Assembly (NCBI GenBank): GCA_964523395.1
Contig: CAZFXS010000004.1
Coordinates: 186,001-250,000 of the forward strand
Source: JANYJZ01 sp964523395
Lineage (GTDB): Bacteria; Bacteroidota; Ignavibacteria; UBA10030; SZUA-254
DNA: 64,000 bases
Direction of reading: 5' to 3'
Below the pieces are notes generated by a model. The model was not told the DNA's origin, made no database searches, and saw only the letters and a list, made by a program, of their open reading frames with translations. Positions 15,569-24,446 of this stretch are shown in pieces. The position numbers and the translations under genes were made by a program. Position 1 is the first letter of the stretch. The number at the start of each line of letters is the position of its first letter.

Positions 15569-16384
15569 TTAGAAGTTCACGCCAACTTTGAATGACAGGG
15601 TGTTTACTGTCGCGAAGTTATACTCTGCTGCTAACCTGAACAATGAAATTTGCGTGACGGCTCCAAGAGTTGCTTGTGAACCTGATACAAGTTCATCATC
15701 CAGATTGACTGCATTGGTTGTTTCATGAGCGCGTGCCGCGTATGTTGAAACAACGGCATATGGTGAAACTGAAATCAGACTAGACAACGCAAACCGTTTG
15801 CTTGCCAGAACGTCAAGGCCGGTAACCGCGTAATCGAAATCATCGGGACCGTACAGTGACATAAGGCTCAGGCGTGTTGAGGCGGCCCAGTCGTTTTCCT
15901 GGTCATTCACAAAGCTGTACTGAATCTGTCCACCCCAGACACCATAGTTCGCGCCGGGCCGCCGTGTCCAGTACGCGCCAAGATCTATGTTGTCTGATAC
16001 TCCTGCCCGCAACATAAGTCCGGGGAATCCCAGTCTGCTTCCTTCCATCAGCCAGTGGACTGAATCGGGATGAACAAATGTGTCATTCCACGCATTTTCG
16101 TTGGAATTGATTCCGGTTTCCCACTGCACGATGGAAAATTCGAAGTTACCCGCTCCCATTGGTTTTGCATCGGTAAGCGGGCGGAAATAGATTACCATTG
16201 CCGCCTCCTGCGCGAATTGATGCCACGCTTTCTGTGTCAGTGACGGATCGAGCTGAAATGAGCATTCTTCCCAACGGGGATTGACATGAAGTTTTACCGT
16301 GTGGACGTCCTGGGCAAATCCGATTGATTGAATTGCCATCAGCACGAGTGCCATTGCGATTGTGGTGAATATGTTGTGTTTCAT
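15569..16384 (-). CDS. Secreted, probably outer-membrane beta-barrel protein
   Basis: The 271-residue protein has a clear signal peptide (ending GFAQ at about residue 24). It is rich in alternating polar/aromatic strands (WGGQIQYSF, STRLSLMSLYG, SPYAVVSTYAA, LFRLAAEYNF) and ends in Phe (SFKVGVNF), as many beta-barrel proteins do. It may be an eight- to ten-stranded barrel. No family is recognised. Its start follows an AAGGAG site. Three small DNA dyads lie between it and the upstream AraC-type regulator, which makes regulation by that protein plausible but unproven. Confidence 0.6.
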   Translation of the reverse strand: MKHNIFTTIAMALVLMAIQSIGFAQDVHTVKLHVNPRWEECSFQLDPSLTQKAWHQFAQEAAMVIYFRPLTDAKPMGAGNFEFSIVQWETGINSNENAWNDTFVHPDSVHWLMEGSRLGFPGLMLRAGVSDNIDLGAYWTRRPGANYGVWGGQIQYSFVNDQENDWAASTRLSLMSLYGPDDFDYAVTGLDVLASKRFALSSLISVSPYAVVSTYAARAHETTNAVNLDDELVSGSQATLGAVTQISLFRLAAEYNFATVNTLSFKVGVNF

Positions 16385-16439
16385 AACGAACTCCTTTTGT
16401 GTATTGGTTTGTTGATGCGATACCGGTCCGAAATGAGAA

Positions 16440-16533
16440 CCGCCGTATCTTTGAATTAATTTCTGGATAAAGATACGGCGGATTTGAAGCGATTTCGCTT
16501 CAGCCTGGAAGTTGAGACCAAAGTTGTGGTCCC
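16440..16533. promoter_or_regulatory. Cluster of three dyads between the AraC-type regulator and barrel gene
   Basis: A perfect 13-bp inverted repeat (CCGCCGTATCTTT at 16440-16452, AAAGATACGGCGG at 16469-16481) is followed by GAAGCGATTTCGCTTC (16486-16501) and GAGACCAAAGTTGTGGTCCC (16514-16533). They lie downstream of the regulator's stop and upstream of the barrel gene's start. They could be terminator, operator or REP-like repeats. The T-run expected for a terminator is weak. Confidence 0.5.
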
Positions 16534-16566
16534 GCCTTGTAGGTTGATACTGTGGAAAAAGGGGGG

Positions 16567-17694
16567 TTACTGCTTAGTTATGAAATCGAAGTATTCTGAA
16601 GGGGTTTGGCCGGTGCTTTTCTTGAAATACCGGTTAAATGAGGATTTTGAATTGAAACCGCAATCTAATGCTAAAGAAAGGAGTGTGAGATTCCTGTTTT
16701 TGGGAATAGAAAGCAACCGCTTGAATTCTTCCACGCGATAGTGGTTGACAAAATCGTAGAAGTTCTTTCCTTCTTTTTCGTTGATGACCTGCGAAACATA
16801 ATTGGGATGCGCTTTTAGCCGCGTTGCCAGATCGTCAGCGGAAAGATCATTTTTCTTATAGATTGCATCTTCTTTCATCAGGCGCATCAGCTCTTCATAC
16901 AATTTCTCTGATTGCTCTTTGCTCAATCCCGACTTGGCATATTTCACCTTTCCCTGTTCTTCAGACACCGGAATATTTTCAGGTTCGGGGGGAGGGGGTA
17001 GTTTTTCCTGCTCCGGCGCAATAGCCTGATCCGCATCAAAAATCCTGATCTGACGAATACCGAAAAATCCGATAAGGAACACAAACACCGCAACTCCCAT
17101 GAAGAGAACGGTTTCAGTCTGGAAGAACACAAGCAGCCAGATTCCCCCCATTCCCCAGGTAAGGATGCGGAGCCATTGCAAATCGATTTTATCCTGATAT
17201 GAGAATTGATCCAGAATCCGGCGGCGGTGTTTTCTGAGAAGAAGAATTGACCATGTAATATAAACAATTCCTGATGCGCCTATGGCAAACGTTCTTATCG
17301 TGTTAAATACCTCATATCCCGCTCCCTGGTTTTTGTAGACCCAAATTTTCTGTTCTGCGGGAAGAATAAAGAACGTGATAAGATAGAGATACATCATACC
17401 CGCAGGAAGAAAATGAAAATAGAGGATGTTCCTCCGCGCCGGGAACTGATTCGTTACTGACCCGACATATAAATAGAGGAATACGCCATGGAGAAGAGGA
17501 AACGGCAAGCTGACACCAAGTAGGAACGGGTAGTTATAAAGCTCTCCGGTATACGACAAGTAAAACATGAAGAGATGAACCGTAATGACAAACATCCACA
17601 GCGCCAGAATTTTGTCCGATTCTGATTTGTTCTTCTTGCCGAGAAGCAAGAATTCAAAGAACACCGCTATGGTCATTCCCGCGATAAATATCAT
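16567..17694 (-). CDS. Membrane-embedded AraC-family transcriptional regulator
   Basis: From the ATG at 17694 the protein has 375 residues; an in-frame start at 17775 would add 27. The N-terminal half has about seven hydrophobic segments, then a Pro/Glu-rich linker (EKLPPPPEPENIPVSEEQGK). The C-terminal AraC DNA-binding domain has two helix-turn-helices: LSADDLATRLKAHPNYVSQV and LTLLSLALDCGFNSKSSFNR, ending FKKSTGQTPSEYF. This architecture is common in Bacteroidota and implies sensing in or at the membrane. The signal is unknown. The outer-membrane protein downstream is a candidate target. Confidence 0.85.
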   Translation of the reverse strand: MIFIAGMTIAVFFEFLLLGKKNKSESDKILALWMFVITVHLFMFYLSYTGELYNYPFLLGVSLPFPLLHGVFLYLYVGSVTNQFPARRNILYFHFLPAGMMYLYLITFFILPAEQKIWVYKNQGAGYEVFNTIRTFAIGASGIVYITWSILLLRKHRRRILDQFSYQDKIDLQWLRILTWGMGGIWLLVFFQTETVLFMGVAVFVFLIGFFGIRQIRIFDADQAIAPEQEKLPPPPEPENIPVSEEQGKVKYAKSGLSKEQSEKLYEELMRLMKEDAIYKKNDLSADDLATRLKAHPNYVSQVINEKEGKNFYDFVNHYRVEEFKRLLSIPKNRNLTLLSLALDCGFNSKSSFNRYFKKSTGQTPSEYFDFITKQ

Positions 17695-17874
17695 GGTCTT
17701 CTCATAGAATGAACCGAATATGCACATGCTTTTGGAAAAAAGCAATTGCCGTATATCTAGCATCAGGCCGCACACCGCTTACTTTTCTGTTGACACCCAT
17801 AAATTATTTCCGTATGTTCGCTTACGATTGTATAGAACACTTCCACCTCAGTACGTTCCGCCTAAAACTATCTT

Positions 17875-19032
17875 ATGAAATATTCGTTCATCGTTGTTAT
17901 CGCGGTATTCATATGCGGTTGTACCGAACACCCGGATCGTTCAATCGGCGACAGGAACAAACGCGTAACAAATTTTCTTGACAACTCCATACGCGCGGAT
18001 CACTTTCCCGGCATCCAGTATATCGTAACCGATTCCTCGGGGATAATATTCGAGTACTTCGGCGGAAACGCTGATATCGGGAATAACATTCCCATGTCAC
18101 CATCAACGACGATGATGGCGTATTCGATGACGAAAACGTTTACCGCTGCGGCCGTCCTTCAGTTAATTGAACGGGGAAAATTATCTCTTGATGATAGTGT
18201 CTTCAAATATTTCCCCGCCACCCCATACGGCAACTCAATGACAATACGGCACCTGTTGTCGCAAACATCCGGCATACCGAATCCTATTCCGTTACGATGG
18301 GCTCATCTTGCAGGTGAACACGCCTCTTTTGACGAACATCGTGAGCTCGAGAAAGTGCTTGTGGAGCATCCTGATTTGGAATTTCCTCCCGGAAGCAAGT
18401 ACGCTTATTCAAATATTTCCTACTGGATTCTTGGAAAGATTATTGAGCAGGTGAGCCGACAATCATATCCTGATTACATGCGAGATCATATTTTTACGCC
18501 ATTGGGTCTATCGGCGTCGGATGCAGGGTTCATCATCCCGGATGCTTCAAAACATGCCAAGGGGTATCTGAAAAAATATTCGCTGATGAATCTGATTAAA
18601 GGCTTTCTCATCGACGATAAATTCATCGGGGAATACGAAAGCAACTGGCTTCATATCAATGATCATCATTTGAACGGACCCGGCTTTGGCGGCCTGGTGA
18701 TAACGGCGCGGGGTGTTGCCGCATTTCTTCGCGATCAACTCAAAGATTCGTCGGTGCTGATGGACAAGAAAACACACGAACTTTTCTTCACACGACAAAA
18801 GACAACCTCCGGCGAATTCATTGACATGACACCCGGCTGGCATATCGGCAAACTCAACGAGACTGAGTATTATTTCAAAGAAGGAGGGGGCGGGGGATAT
18901 CACGCCGAAATGCGGATCTATCCTGAACAACGGATTGCAACGGTGGTAATGGTGAATGAAACCAGTTCAGATTGTACAGAACTTTACTCTGAAGCAGATA
19001 GGGAATTTGTTTTGACAGAAATAAGACAATAA
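17875..19032 (+). CDS. Beta-lactamase-fold serine hydrolase, probable lipoprotein
   Basis: The 385-residue protein begins with a signal sequence ending in Cys (VFICGC, residues 11-16), which suggests a lipoprotein. The class C beta-lactamase/DD-peptidase fold is marked by YSMTK (Ser84 and Lys87 of SxxK), RHLLSQTSGIPN, and YSNISYWILG (the YxN motif). A C-terminal HxG-like motif is seen at KEGGGGGYHAEM. Relatives include esterases, D-aminopeptidases and penicillin-binding-like proteins; the substrate cannot be assigned. It is divergent from the AraC-type regulator. Confidence 0.85.
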   Translation: MKYSFIVVIAVFICGCTEHPDRSIGDRNKRVTNFLDNSIRADHFPGIQYIVTDSSGIIFEYFGGNADIGNNIPMSPSTTMMAYSMTKTFTAAAVLQLIERGKLSLDDSVFKYFPATPYGNSMTIRHLLSQTSGIPNPIPLRWAHLAGEHASFDEHRELEKVLVEHPDLEFPPGSKYAYSNISYWILGKIIEQVSRQSYPDYMRDHIFTPLGLSASDAGFIIPDASKHAKGYLKKYSLMNLIKGFLIDDKFIGEYESNWLHINDHHLNGPGFGGLVITARGVAAFLRDQLKDSSVLMDKKTHELFFTRQKTTSGEFIDMTPGWHIGKLNETEYYFKEGGGGGYHAEMRIYPEQRIATVVMVNETSSDCTELYSEADREFVLTEIRQ

Positions 19033-19130
19033 CCGCATTTCCGCAGCATTCGATTTACAACCGGACAGAGGCAGAAAATCCATTTTCGAAATGGATGCTA
19101 CGCTTTCTAATAACACGCCCTAAGTTAAAC

Positions 19131-19162
19131 AAAAAACCCGATTCTTTCGAACCGGGTTTTTT
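19131..19162. terminator. Bidirectional terminator
   Basis: AAAAAACCCGATTC and GAACCGGGTTTTTT form a stem flanked by A and T runs on both sides. It lies between the convergent serine-hydrolase and MBL-rhodanese genes and can serve both. Confidence 0.85.
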
Positions 19163-19183
19163 AATTTGCTAGTAAGATATTCG

Positions 19184-20254
19184 TTAATACCGCGGCACTT
19201 TTTTATCGATCTTCACCGACCATGCGTCAATACCGCCGGCGAGGTTCTTCACATTCTTGAATCCCTTCTCATATAAAAACTCCACCGCGCGCTGACTTCT
19301 GTTGCCGTGATGGCACTGCACCACAATTTCTTGCTCGGGATTCAGCTCGTTGAACCGCCGGGGAATCTCGCCAAGCGGTATCAGCACCGCGCCGGCAATG
19401 TTCGCCATTTTGTATTCCATCGGTTCGCGCACGTCTAAGATAAACGGCTTCTCGCCGCGGTCAAGCTTTTCCTTCAACTGTTCGACGGTCATCTGCAGTG
19501 ACTGCATATCGTACGTCCTTTCAATGGGCGGTTCCGCGAGGAAGCCCAGGTTAAACTGCCGTACTTTCTGAAAGCGCGGCGGCTGAACAGGGAGATCCGC
19601 CATCACGAACTCAACAAATTCCTGTTTCGATTTCACCTGAAGCGCCGGATTCCATTTCCGCTCGAACCCGATGGTGGAGCTCGGCTTCGGGCTCATTGCT
19701 TTGCCGCACGATGAACCGGCAAAGTGCGTCGGATATATTTCCACGCTGTCATCAAGCTTCAATAATTTATTCCAGATACTGTCGTAGAGATTCTCGGCGC
19801 TTCCGTCAAGATCGGGTCTGCCGGTGTCACCCACGAACAGCGTGTCGCCGGTGAGAACAAGCCATGGCTCTTTGCTTCTAACGGTATCGGTGACAATAAA
19901 GCTCAGGCTGTCTGATGTGTGTCCGGGTGTGTGAATTGCCTTCATGATAATGTTGCCGATAATTATTTCCCCGCCGTCGCTGAGTTTAGCAACGGGAAAT
20001 CCTGCTTTCGCGGATTCATGATAATGCACGGGCGCGCCGGTTTTTTCGGAAAGCTTTTTCGCGCCGGAAAGATGGTCCGCCTGCGCGTGCGTTTCAAAAA
20101 CATGGGTGATCTTCATGTTATGCGCGTGCGCGTACTTCACGTACGGTTCTATATCAAATTGCGGATCAACAACCGCGCAGACCTGCTTCTGCGTGCAGCC
20201 AAGCAGGTACGAGAGGCATCCGCCTTCTTCATGACGAAACTGTTGAAAAATCAT
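19184..20254 (-). CDS. Metallo-beta-lactamase-fold protein fused to a rhodanese domain
   Basis: The ATG at 20254 gives 356 residues and matches where the family begins (MIFQQFRHEEGGCLSYLLG); the longer open frame from 20368 adds 38 untypical residues. The MBL part has ETHAQADHLSG, HTPGHTSDSLSF and TGDTLFVGDTGRPDL. The C-terminal rhodanese domain carries QCHHGNRSQRA with the active Cys. Such fusions belong to the ETHE1-like persulfide dioxygenases and related sulfur-metabolism enzymes. The second His of HxHxDH is Gln here (HAQADH), a change that may occur in a subfamily and leaves the activity open. Confidence 0.82.
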   Translation of the reverse strand: MIFQQFRHEEGGCLSYLLGCTQKQVCAVVDPQFDIEPYVKYAHAHNMKITHVFETHAQADHLSGAKKLSEKTGAPVHYHESAKAGFPVAKLSDGGEIIIGNIIMKAIHTPGHTSDSLSFIVTDTVRSKEPWLVLTGDTLFVGDTGRPDLDGSAENLYDSIWNKLLKLDDSVEIYPTHFAGSSCGKAMSPKPSSTIGFERKWNPALQVKSKQEFVEFVMADLPVQPPRFQKVRQFNLGFLAEPPIERTYDMQSLQMTVEQLKEKLDRGEKPFILDVREPMEYKMANIAGAVLIPLGEIPRRFNELNPEQEIVVQCHHGNRSQRAVEFLYEKGFKNVKNLAGGIDAWSVKIDKKVPRY

Positions 20255-20376
20255 ACCGAATACTATGATGATGGTGAATTTGTGAAGAAATATACGGCTT
20301 TTGGTTTCAAAATAAAAATTAAGGATGGGGTATGTGATTAGTCGATAAATCGTTTTTGAACCCGCCAAAGAAAATC

Positions 20377-20458
20377 AACCACGAATGCAACGGAAAGAAT
20401 ACGAATGCTCACAGATATTCGTGCCTTTTTCGTGTTACTTTTGTGTGAATCCGTGGTT
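20377..20458. repeat. Imperfect palindromic repeat with CACGAA motifs
   Basis: AACCACGAATGC starts the left side and CCGTGGTT closes the right; between them both strands carry repeated ACGAA-type words (ATACGAATGC, ATTCGTGCC, TTCGTGTTAC). The whole is an 82-bp imperfect dyad in the gap between two divergent genes, of the kind dispersed in many genomes. Confidence 0.5.
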
Positions 20459-20541
20459 AATAATAATGGTTATTCCTATGTAGCCATTATCCCATTTTTT
20501 GCTATATTTAAAAGAAAGCGTTTCCTCTAAATATTCCGTCA

Positions 20542-22416
20542 ATGAAAATATTATTCACATCGCTTCTTCCTGTCTTCATCCTCGCGCTGGCGATTTCTGC
20601 AGCGTACGCTCAGCAAAAGGATCAGGACATCAAGTACAAGCTCGCACAAAGCTATGAACGCTCAGGCGATTATGAATCGGCCGTCAATATTTACCGCGAA
20701 CTTTATAATAGAGATTCCTCCAACGTCGTTATCATCGAATCGCTGAAACGTGTTTACTTACTGGTAAAACGCTACGACGAAGCTATTACGCTGATGCAGA
20801 GCGTTCTGCGCCGCAACCCCAACGACATCAATCTTCTCGCGCAGTTGGGAAGCGTCTACCTTCAAACATCAAACGAACAAAAAGCTGTTGAGGCATGGGA
20901 AAGAGCAGTTGCTGTCGACCCAAAGAAAGAAATGACCTATCGTATCATCGGAAGCTGGGTGGTGCAGAGCAGGGCGTTCGAACGGGCAGTCGAGATATAC
21001 AAGCGTGGACGTGTAGCCTGTGCTGACCCAACGCTGTTCACCGTTGACATCGCCTATCTTTACGGCATCATGTTGAACTACAAGGAAGCAACACAGGAAT
21101 ATCTCTCACTCCTCAAACAAAACGCTTCACAGCTTATCATCGTACAGACAAGAATCGCCGGCTTTACAGGAAAACCGGATGGGCTAGCAGCCGCAACAAC
21201 TGTCGTCGAGCAGGCAATAGCTGCCGATGCCGCTAATATTACGTTTCAAAAACTGTTGTCATGGCTTTATATGGAAGGTAAAAACTTCACCAAAGCGTAT
21301 GACGTGGTTAAAGTCATCGACCAGAAAACAAACGCCGGTGGCCGTGAACTGTACACATTCGCGGAGCGCGCATTGAAGGAAAAATCATACGATGTCGCCG
21401 CGAAAACATTTTCCGCGGTGATGCAGAATTATCCGAATGCCGATTTCAGCGCGCAGGCAAAATTCGGTTACGCAAGAACACTTGAAGAAACCGACGCCGA
21501 GAAAGATACCTTTTCGATTTTCGGAGCCGCGATACCGGGAACTCCGCGCCCAGAGACAGGGTCAACCCCAATGTATGACAAAGCTGTAGCCGCATACAAC
21601 CGCGTCATCACCGAACATCCGAAAACCGAACTGGCCGCCCGCTCACTCTACCGCATCGGGGTGCTGAGGCAGGAACATTACTATGATTCCGACGGCGCGC
21701 TTACAACATTCGACCGACTTGAAAAGGAGTTCCCGCAATTTCCATCAATTATCTCCGAAACAAGAATACGGATGGGCGATATTTATCTTTCCCTCGGCGA
21801 TCTGCAGAAAGCTGAGTCGCGATACGCGCCTGTCGCCGGCACGCCGCCGTTCATCGGCGAACTGAGGGAACGCGCGGCATTTCGTTTGGCAGAGCTGGAA
21901 TATTTCCGCGGGAAGTTTCCGGATTGCCTGACAAAACTCAACGACCTCATCCGCAATATCATTTCTGACGCAACCAATGACGCGCTCAGCCTACAGATTT
22001 TTTTGCAGGAAAATGTAAAACAAAACGAGCCCGCGCTCAAAGAATTTTCCAAAGCGGATTTACTGATGCGGCAGGGAAAATTATCAGAAGCGATTGTTCA
22101 ATTTGAAGATATTCTCAAGAAATACGGCAATGCACCGCTCATCGACGAGACGCTCATGAAAATCGGGATGTCGTACGCGGTGATGCACAGATACCAGGAC
22201 GCGGCAAAGATGTACGAGCGGTTTGCTGCGGAATATCCCGAAAGCATCGCTCTCGACCGGGCGCTCATCCAGCTTGGCAGGATTTATTCTCTGGGGTTGA
22301 AAGACAACACGAAAGCCATCGCTGCCTATCAGCAGTTGCTGGAAAAGTTTCCCAACTCCATTTATGTAAGCGAAGCGCGCAAACGCGTGCGCGAGCTCCG
22401 CGGAGACAGTATATGA
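20542..22416 (+). CDS. Secreted tetratricopeptide-repeat protein
   Basis: The 624-residue protein has a signal peptide (about residues 1-23, ending AYAQ) and then TPR helices through most of its length (AQSYERSGDYESAVNIYREL, LLAQLGSVYLQTSNEQKAVE, RIGVLRQEHYYDSDGALTTF, YAVMHRYQDAAKMYERFAAE). The last third resembles the BamD/YbgF type of TPR (FAAEYPESIALDRALIQLG). It probably acts as a periplasmic scaffold for protein-protein contacts. Its stop overlaps the start of the next gene (ATGA), so the two are translationally coupled and probably work together. Confidence 0.8.
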   Translation: MKILFTSLLPVFILALAISAAYAQQKDQDIKYKLAQSYERSGDYESAVNIYRELYNRDSSNVVIIESLKRVYLLVKRYDEAITLMQSVLRRNPNDINLLAQLGSVYLQTSNEQKAVEAWERAVAVDPKKEMTYRIIGSWVVQSRAFERAVEIYKRGRVACADPTLFTVDIAYLYGIMLNYKEATQEYLSLLKQNASQLIIVQTRIAGFTGKPDGLAAATTVVEQAIAADAANITFQKLLSWLYMEGKNFTKAYDVVKVIDQKTNAGGRELYTFAERALKEKSYDVAAKTFSAVMQNYPNADFSAQAKFGYARTLEETDAEKDTFSIFGAAIPGTPRPETGSTPMYDKAVAAYNRVITEHPKTELAARSLYRIGVLRQEHYYDSDGALTTFDRLEKEFPQFPSIISETRIRMGDIYLSLGDLQKAESRYAPVAGTPPFIGELRERAAFRLAELEYFRGKFPDCLTKLNDLIRNIISDATNDALSLQIFLQENVKQNEPALKEFSKADLLMRQGKLSEAIVQFEDILKKYGNAPLIDETLMKIGMSYAVMHRYQDAAKMYERFAAEYPESIALDRALIQLGRIYSLGLKDNTKAIAAYQQLLEKFPNSIYVSEARKRVRELRGDSI

Positions 22417-23675
22417 AAAAGATTTTCCTGACTCTGTTTTTTCTTTTCGCTACATCTGTTCAGGCACAAAAGATTCTTATTCCGATGGACTTGGAGCAGA
22501 CGGATCATTTAAAAGCATACGGCATTGCTTACTGGTCGTTGACGAAAAATATCGACGTCGACTGGCTGTTGAATTACCGCGGCGGTTCGTTTATGGTCGA
22601 TGGGCTTGATGCCGTCGCAACCGAATGCAGAATCCGCGGAGTATCGTTCGAACAGATCAGCGGGGGAGATGCTGCAAGGATTTATGCCGAAGTACAGGCG
22701 GAAGATAATAATATGGACGCTGTTCGCCTTGAAAAAACGCCAAAGATCGCCGTGTATGTCACACCAAACTCCCTGCCGTGGGACGATGCAGTAACGCTCG
22801 TCATGAAGTACGCAGAAATTCCGTACAGCACAGTATGGGACGACGAAGTACTGCAGGATTCACTGATTCACTATGACTGGATTCATCTGCACCACGAGGA
22901 TTTTACGGGACAGTACGGGAAGTTCTATGCTTCATTTGCCGCCGCGCCATGGTATGTCGAACAGCAGGTGATGTATGAAAAAAAGGCAAAGGAGCTCGGC
23001 TTTAAAAAAGTCTCCGAAATGAAAAAGGCTGTCGTTCACAAAATCAAGGATTACATTTCGACCGGTGGGTTTATGTTTGCAATGTGCTCGGCAACCGATA
23101 CGTACGACATTGCCGCAGCAGCAGATAAAACAGATATTTGCGACATCATGTACGACGGAGATCCGCAGGATCCACAGGCTCAGAAAATGCTGGATTATTC
23201 CTCATGTCTTGCGTTCGAGAATTTTACGCTCGAGCGGAATCCTCTGCGCTACGAATATTCCGACATCGATATCCCACCCAGCGATATGGTGGGCATGCTT
23301 AACCGCGAGACAGATTATTTTACATTGTTTGAGTTCTCGGCAAAGTATGATCCTGTTCCAACAATGCTCACGCAGAATCACGCAAACATTATTCACGGAT
23401 TTCTCGGCCAGACAACAAATTTCAAGAAGAGTCTTATTAAGAAAACGATAACTGTGCTTGCCGAGAAGGAAGGAACCGAAGAGGTGCGGTATATTCATGG
23501 AAATCTGGGCCGCGGAACGTTCACATTTTACGGTGGACATGATCCCGAGGATTATCAGCATGCCGTCGGCGACCCGCCGACAGATCTCGCGTTGCATAAA
23601 AATTCCCCCGGCTACCGATTAATCCTGAATAATATTCTTTTCCCCGCCGCAAAAAAGAAACAACAGAAAACCTGA
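22413..23675 (+). CDS. Secreted protein of unknown function, coupled to the TPR gene
   Basis: The 420-residue protein has a signal peptide (MKKIFLTLFFLFATSVQAQ). It is highly patterned, with conserved-looking blocks LIPMDLEQTDHLKAYGIAYW, DWLLNYRGGSFM, HLHHEDFTGQYGKFY, GGFMFAMCSATDTYDIA and FYGGHDPEDYQH. The MCSATD element after a Gly-rich strand recalls class I glutamine-amidotransferase or ThuA-like folds. I recall such proteins being labelled asparagine synthetase B in databases, but no synthetase or N-terminal-nucleophile domain is visible, so that name should not be used. Start and upstream stop overlap by 4 nt. Confidence 0.7.
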   Translation: MKKIFLTLFFLFATSVQAQKILIPMDLEQTDHLKAYGIAYWSLTKNIDVDWLLNYRGGSFMVDGLDAVATECRIRGVSFEQISGGDAARIYAEVQAEDNNMDAVRLEKTPKIAVYVTPNSLPWDDAVTLVMKYAEIPYSTVWDDEVLQDSLIHYDWIHLHHEDFTGQYGKFYASFAAAPWYVEQQVMYEKKAKELGFKKVSEMKKAVVHKIKDYISTGGFMFAMCSATDTYDIAAAADKTDICDIMYDGDPQDPQAQKMLDYSSCLAFENFTLERNPLRYEYSDIDIPPSDMVGMLNRETDYFTLFEFSAKYDPVPTMLTQNHANIIHGFLGQTTNFKKSLIKKTITVLAEKEGTEEVRYIHGNLGRGTFTFYGGHDPEDYQHAVGDPPTDLALHKNSPGYRLILNNILFPAAKKKQQKT

Positions 23676-23733
23676 CCTGATTTTTTACTCCTCTTTCTTG
23701 CAACTCTCAATTTATTTCCTAAATTGAAACGTC

Positions 23734-24435
23734 ATGCGTATTGCTATTATCTCCGATATACATTCCAATCTCGAGGGTTTGCAAAAGGCAGTCGAAGTTA
23801 TCCGTAAGAGCAGTATCGATGAGATCATCTGCCTTGGCGATATCGTCGGCTATGGCGCAAATCCCAATGAATGTCTCGACCTTGTCCGCGAAATCACGCC
23901 ACACATTCTTCTCGGCAATCACGATGAAGCCTCGGTTGATCCGGACAAGACCGAACATTTCAATCCGCTCGCGAGAATTGCCGCGGAATGGACCGGCAAC
24001 ACGCTAACAGAAAAGAATCGCGAGTTTATCGAACAGCTCCCGTTTACACTCGAACGGCATGGCGTGACATTTGTGCACTCATCGCCGTATGAGCCGGCCG
24101 AGTGGCACTATATTCTTTCTCCTGCCGACGCGCAGTTTAATTTTTCTGCCTTCACCACGGCGATTTGTTTCGTCGGGCATACGCATGTCCCCGATATATT
24201 CTGTGAAGATATATGGACGCGTGATGTCGTGGCGGGAAAGCGATTTCTTGTTAATGTGGGAAGCGTCGGTCAACCGAGAGACAACAACTGGCAGTTAAGT
24301 TTCGGTATTTTTGATGTCGAGAAGTGGACGTACAAAAATATACGGTCGGAATATGACGCTAAGACAGCATCGGAGAAAATAAAAAAAGCCGGCCTGCCGC
24401 GTGCATTGGCTGACCGGATTTTAGTCGGGAGATAA
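23734..24435 (+). CDS. Calcineurin-like metallophosphoesterase (YfcE/MJ0936 type)
   Basis: The 233-residue protein carries the metal ligands of the family in order: SDIHSN (Asp8, His10), LGDIVGYG (Asp36), LLGNHDE, and FVGHTHVP, followed by LVNVGSVGQPRDNN. Members hydrolyse phosphodiesters; the natural substrate is unknown. Length and order match single-domain enzymes. It follows the secreted-protein gene by 58 nt and is convergent with the FecR-like gene. Confidence 0.88.
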   Translation: MRIAIISDIHSNLEGLQKAVEVIRKSSIDEIICLGDIVGYGANPNECLDLVREITPHILLGNHDEASVDPDKTEHFNPLARIAAEWTGNTLTEKNREFIEQLPFTLERHGVTFVHSSPYEPAEWHYILSPADAQFNFSAFTTAICFVGHTHVPDIFCEDIWTRDVVAGKRFLVNVGSVGQPRDNNWQLSFGIFDVEKWTYKNIRSEYDAKTASEKIKKAGLPRALADRILVGR

Positions 24436-24446
24436 TCTACGTAATA

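Noticed and set aside
22413..23675. The name asparagine synthetase B for this secreted protein
   Set aside because: No N-terminal Cys nucleophile after start, no ATP-pyrophosphatase motif, and a signal peptide is present.
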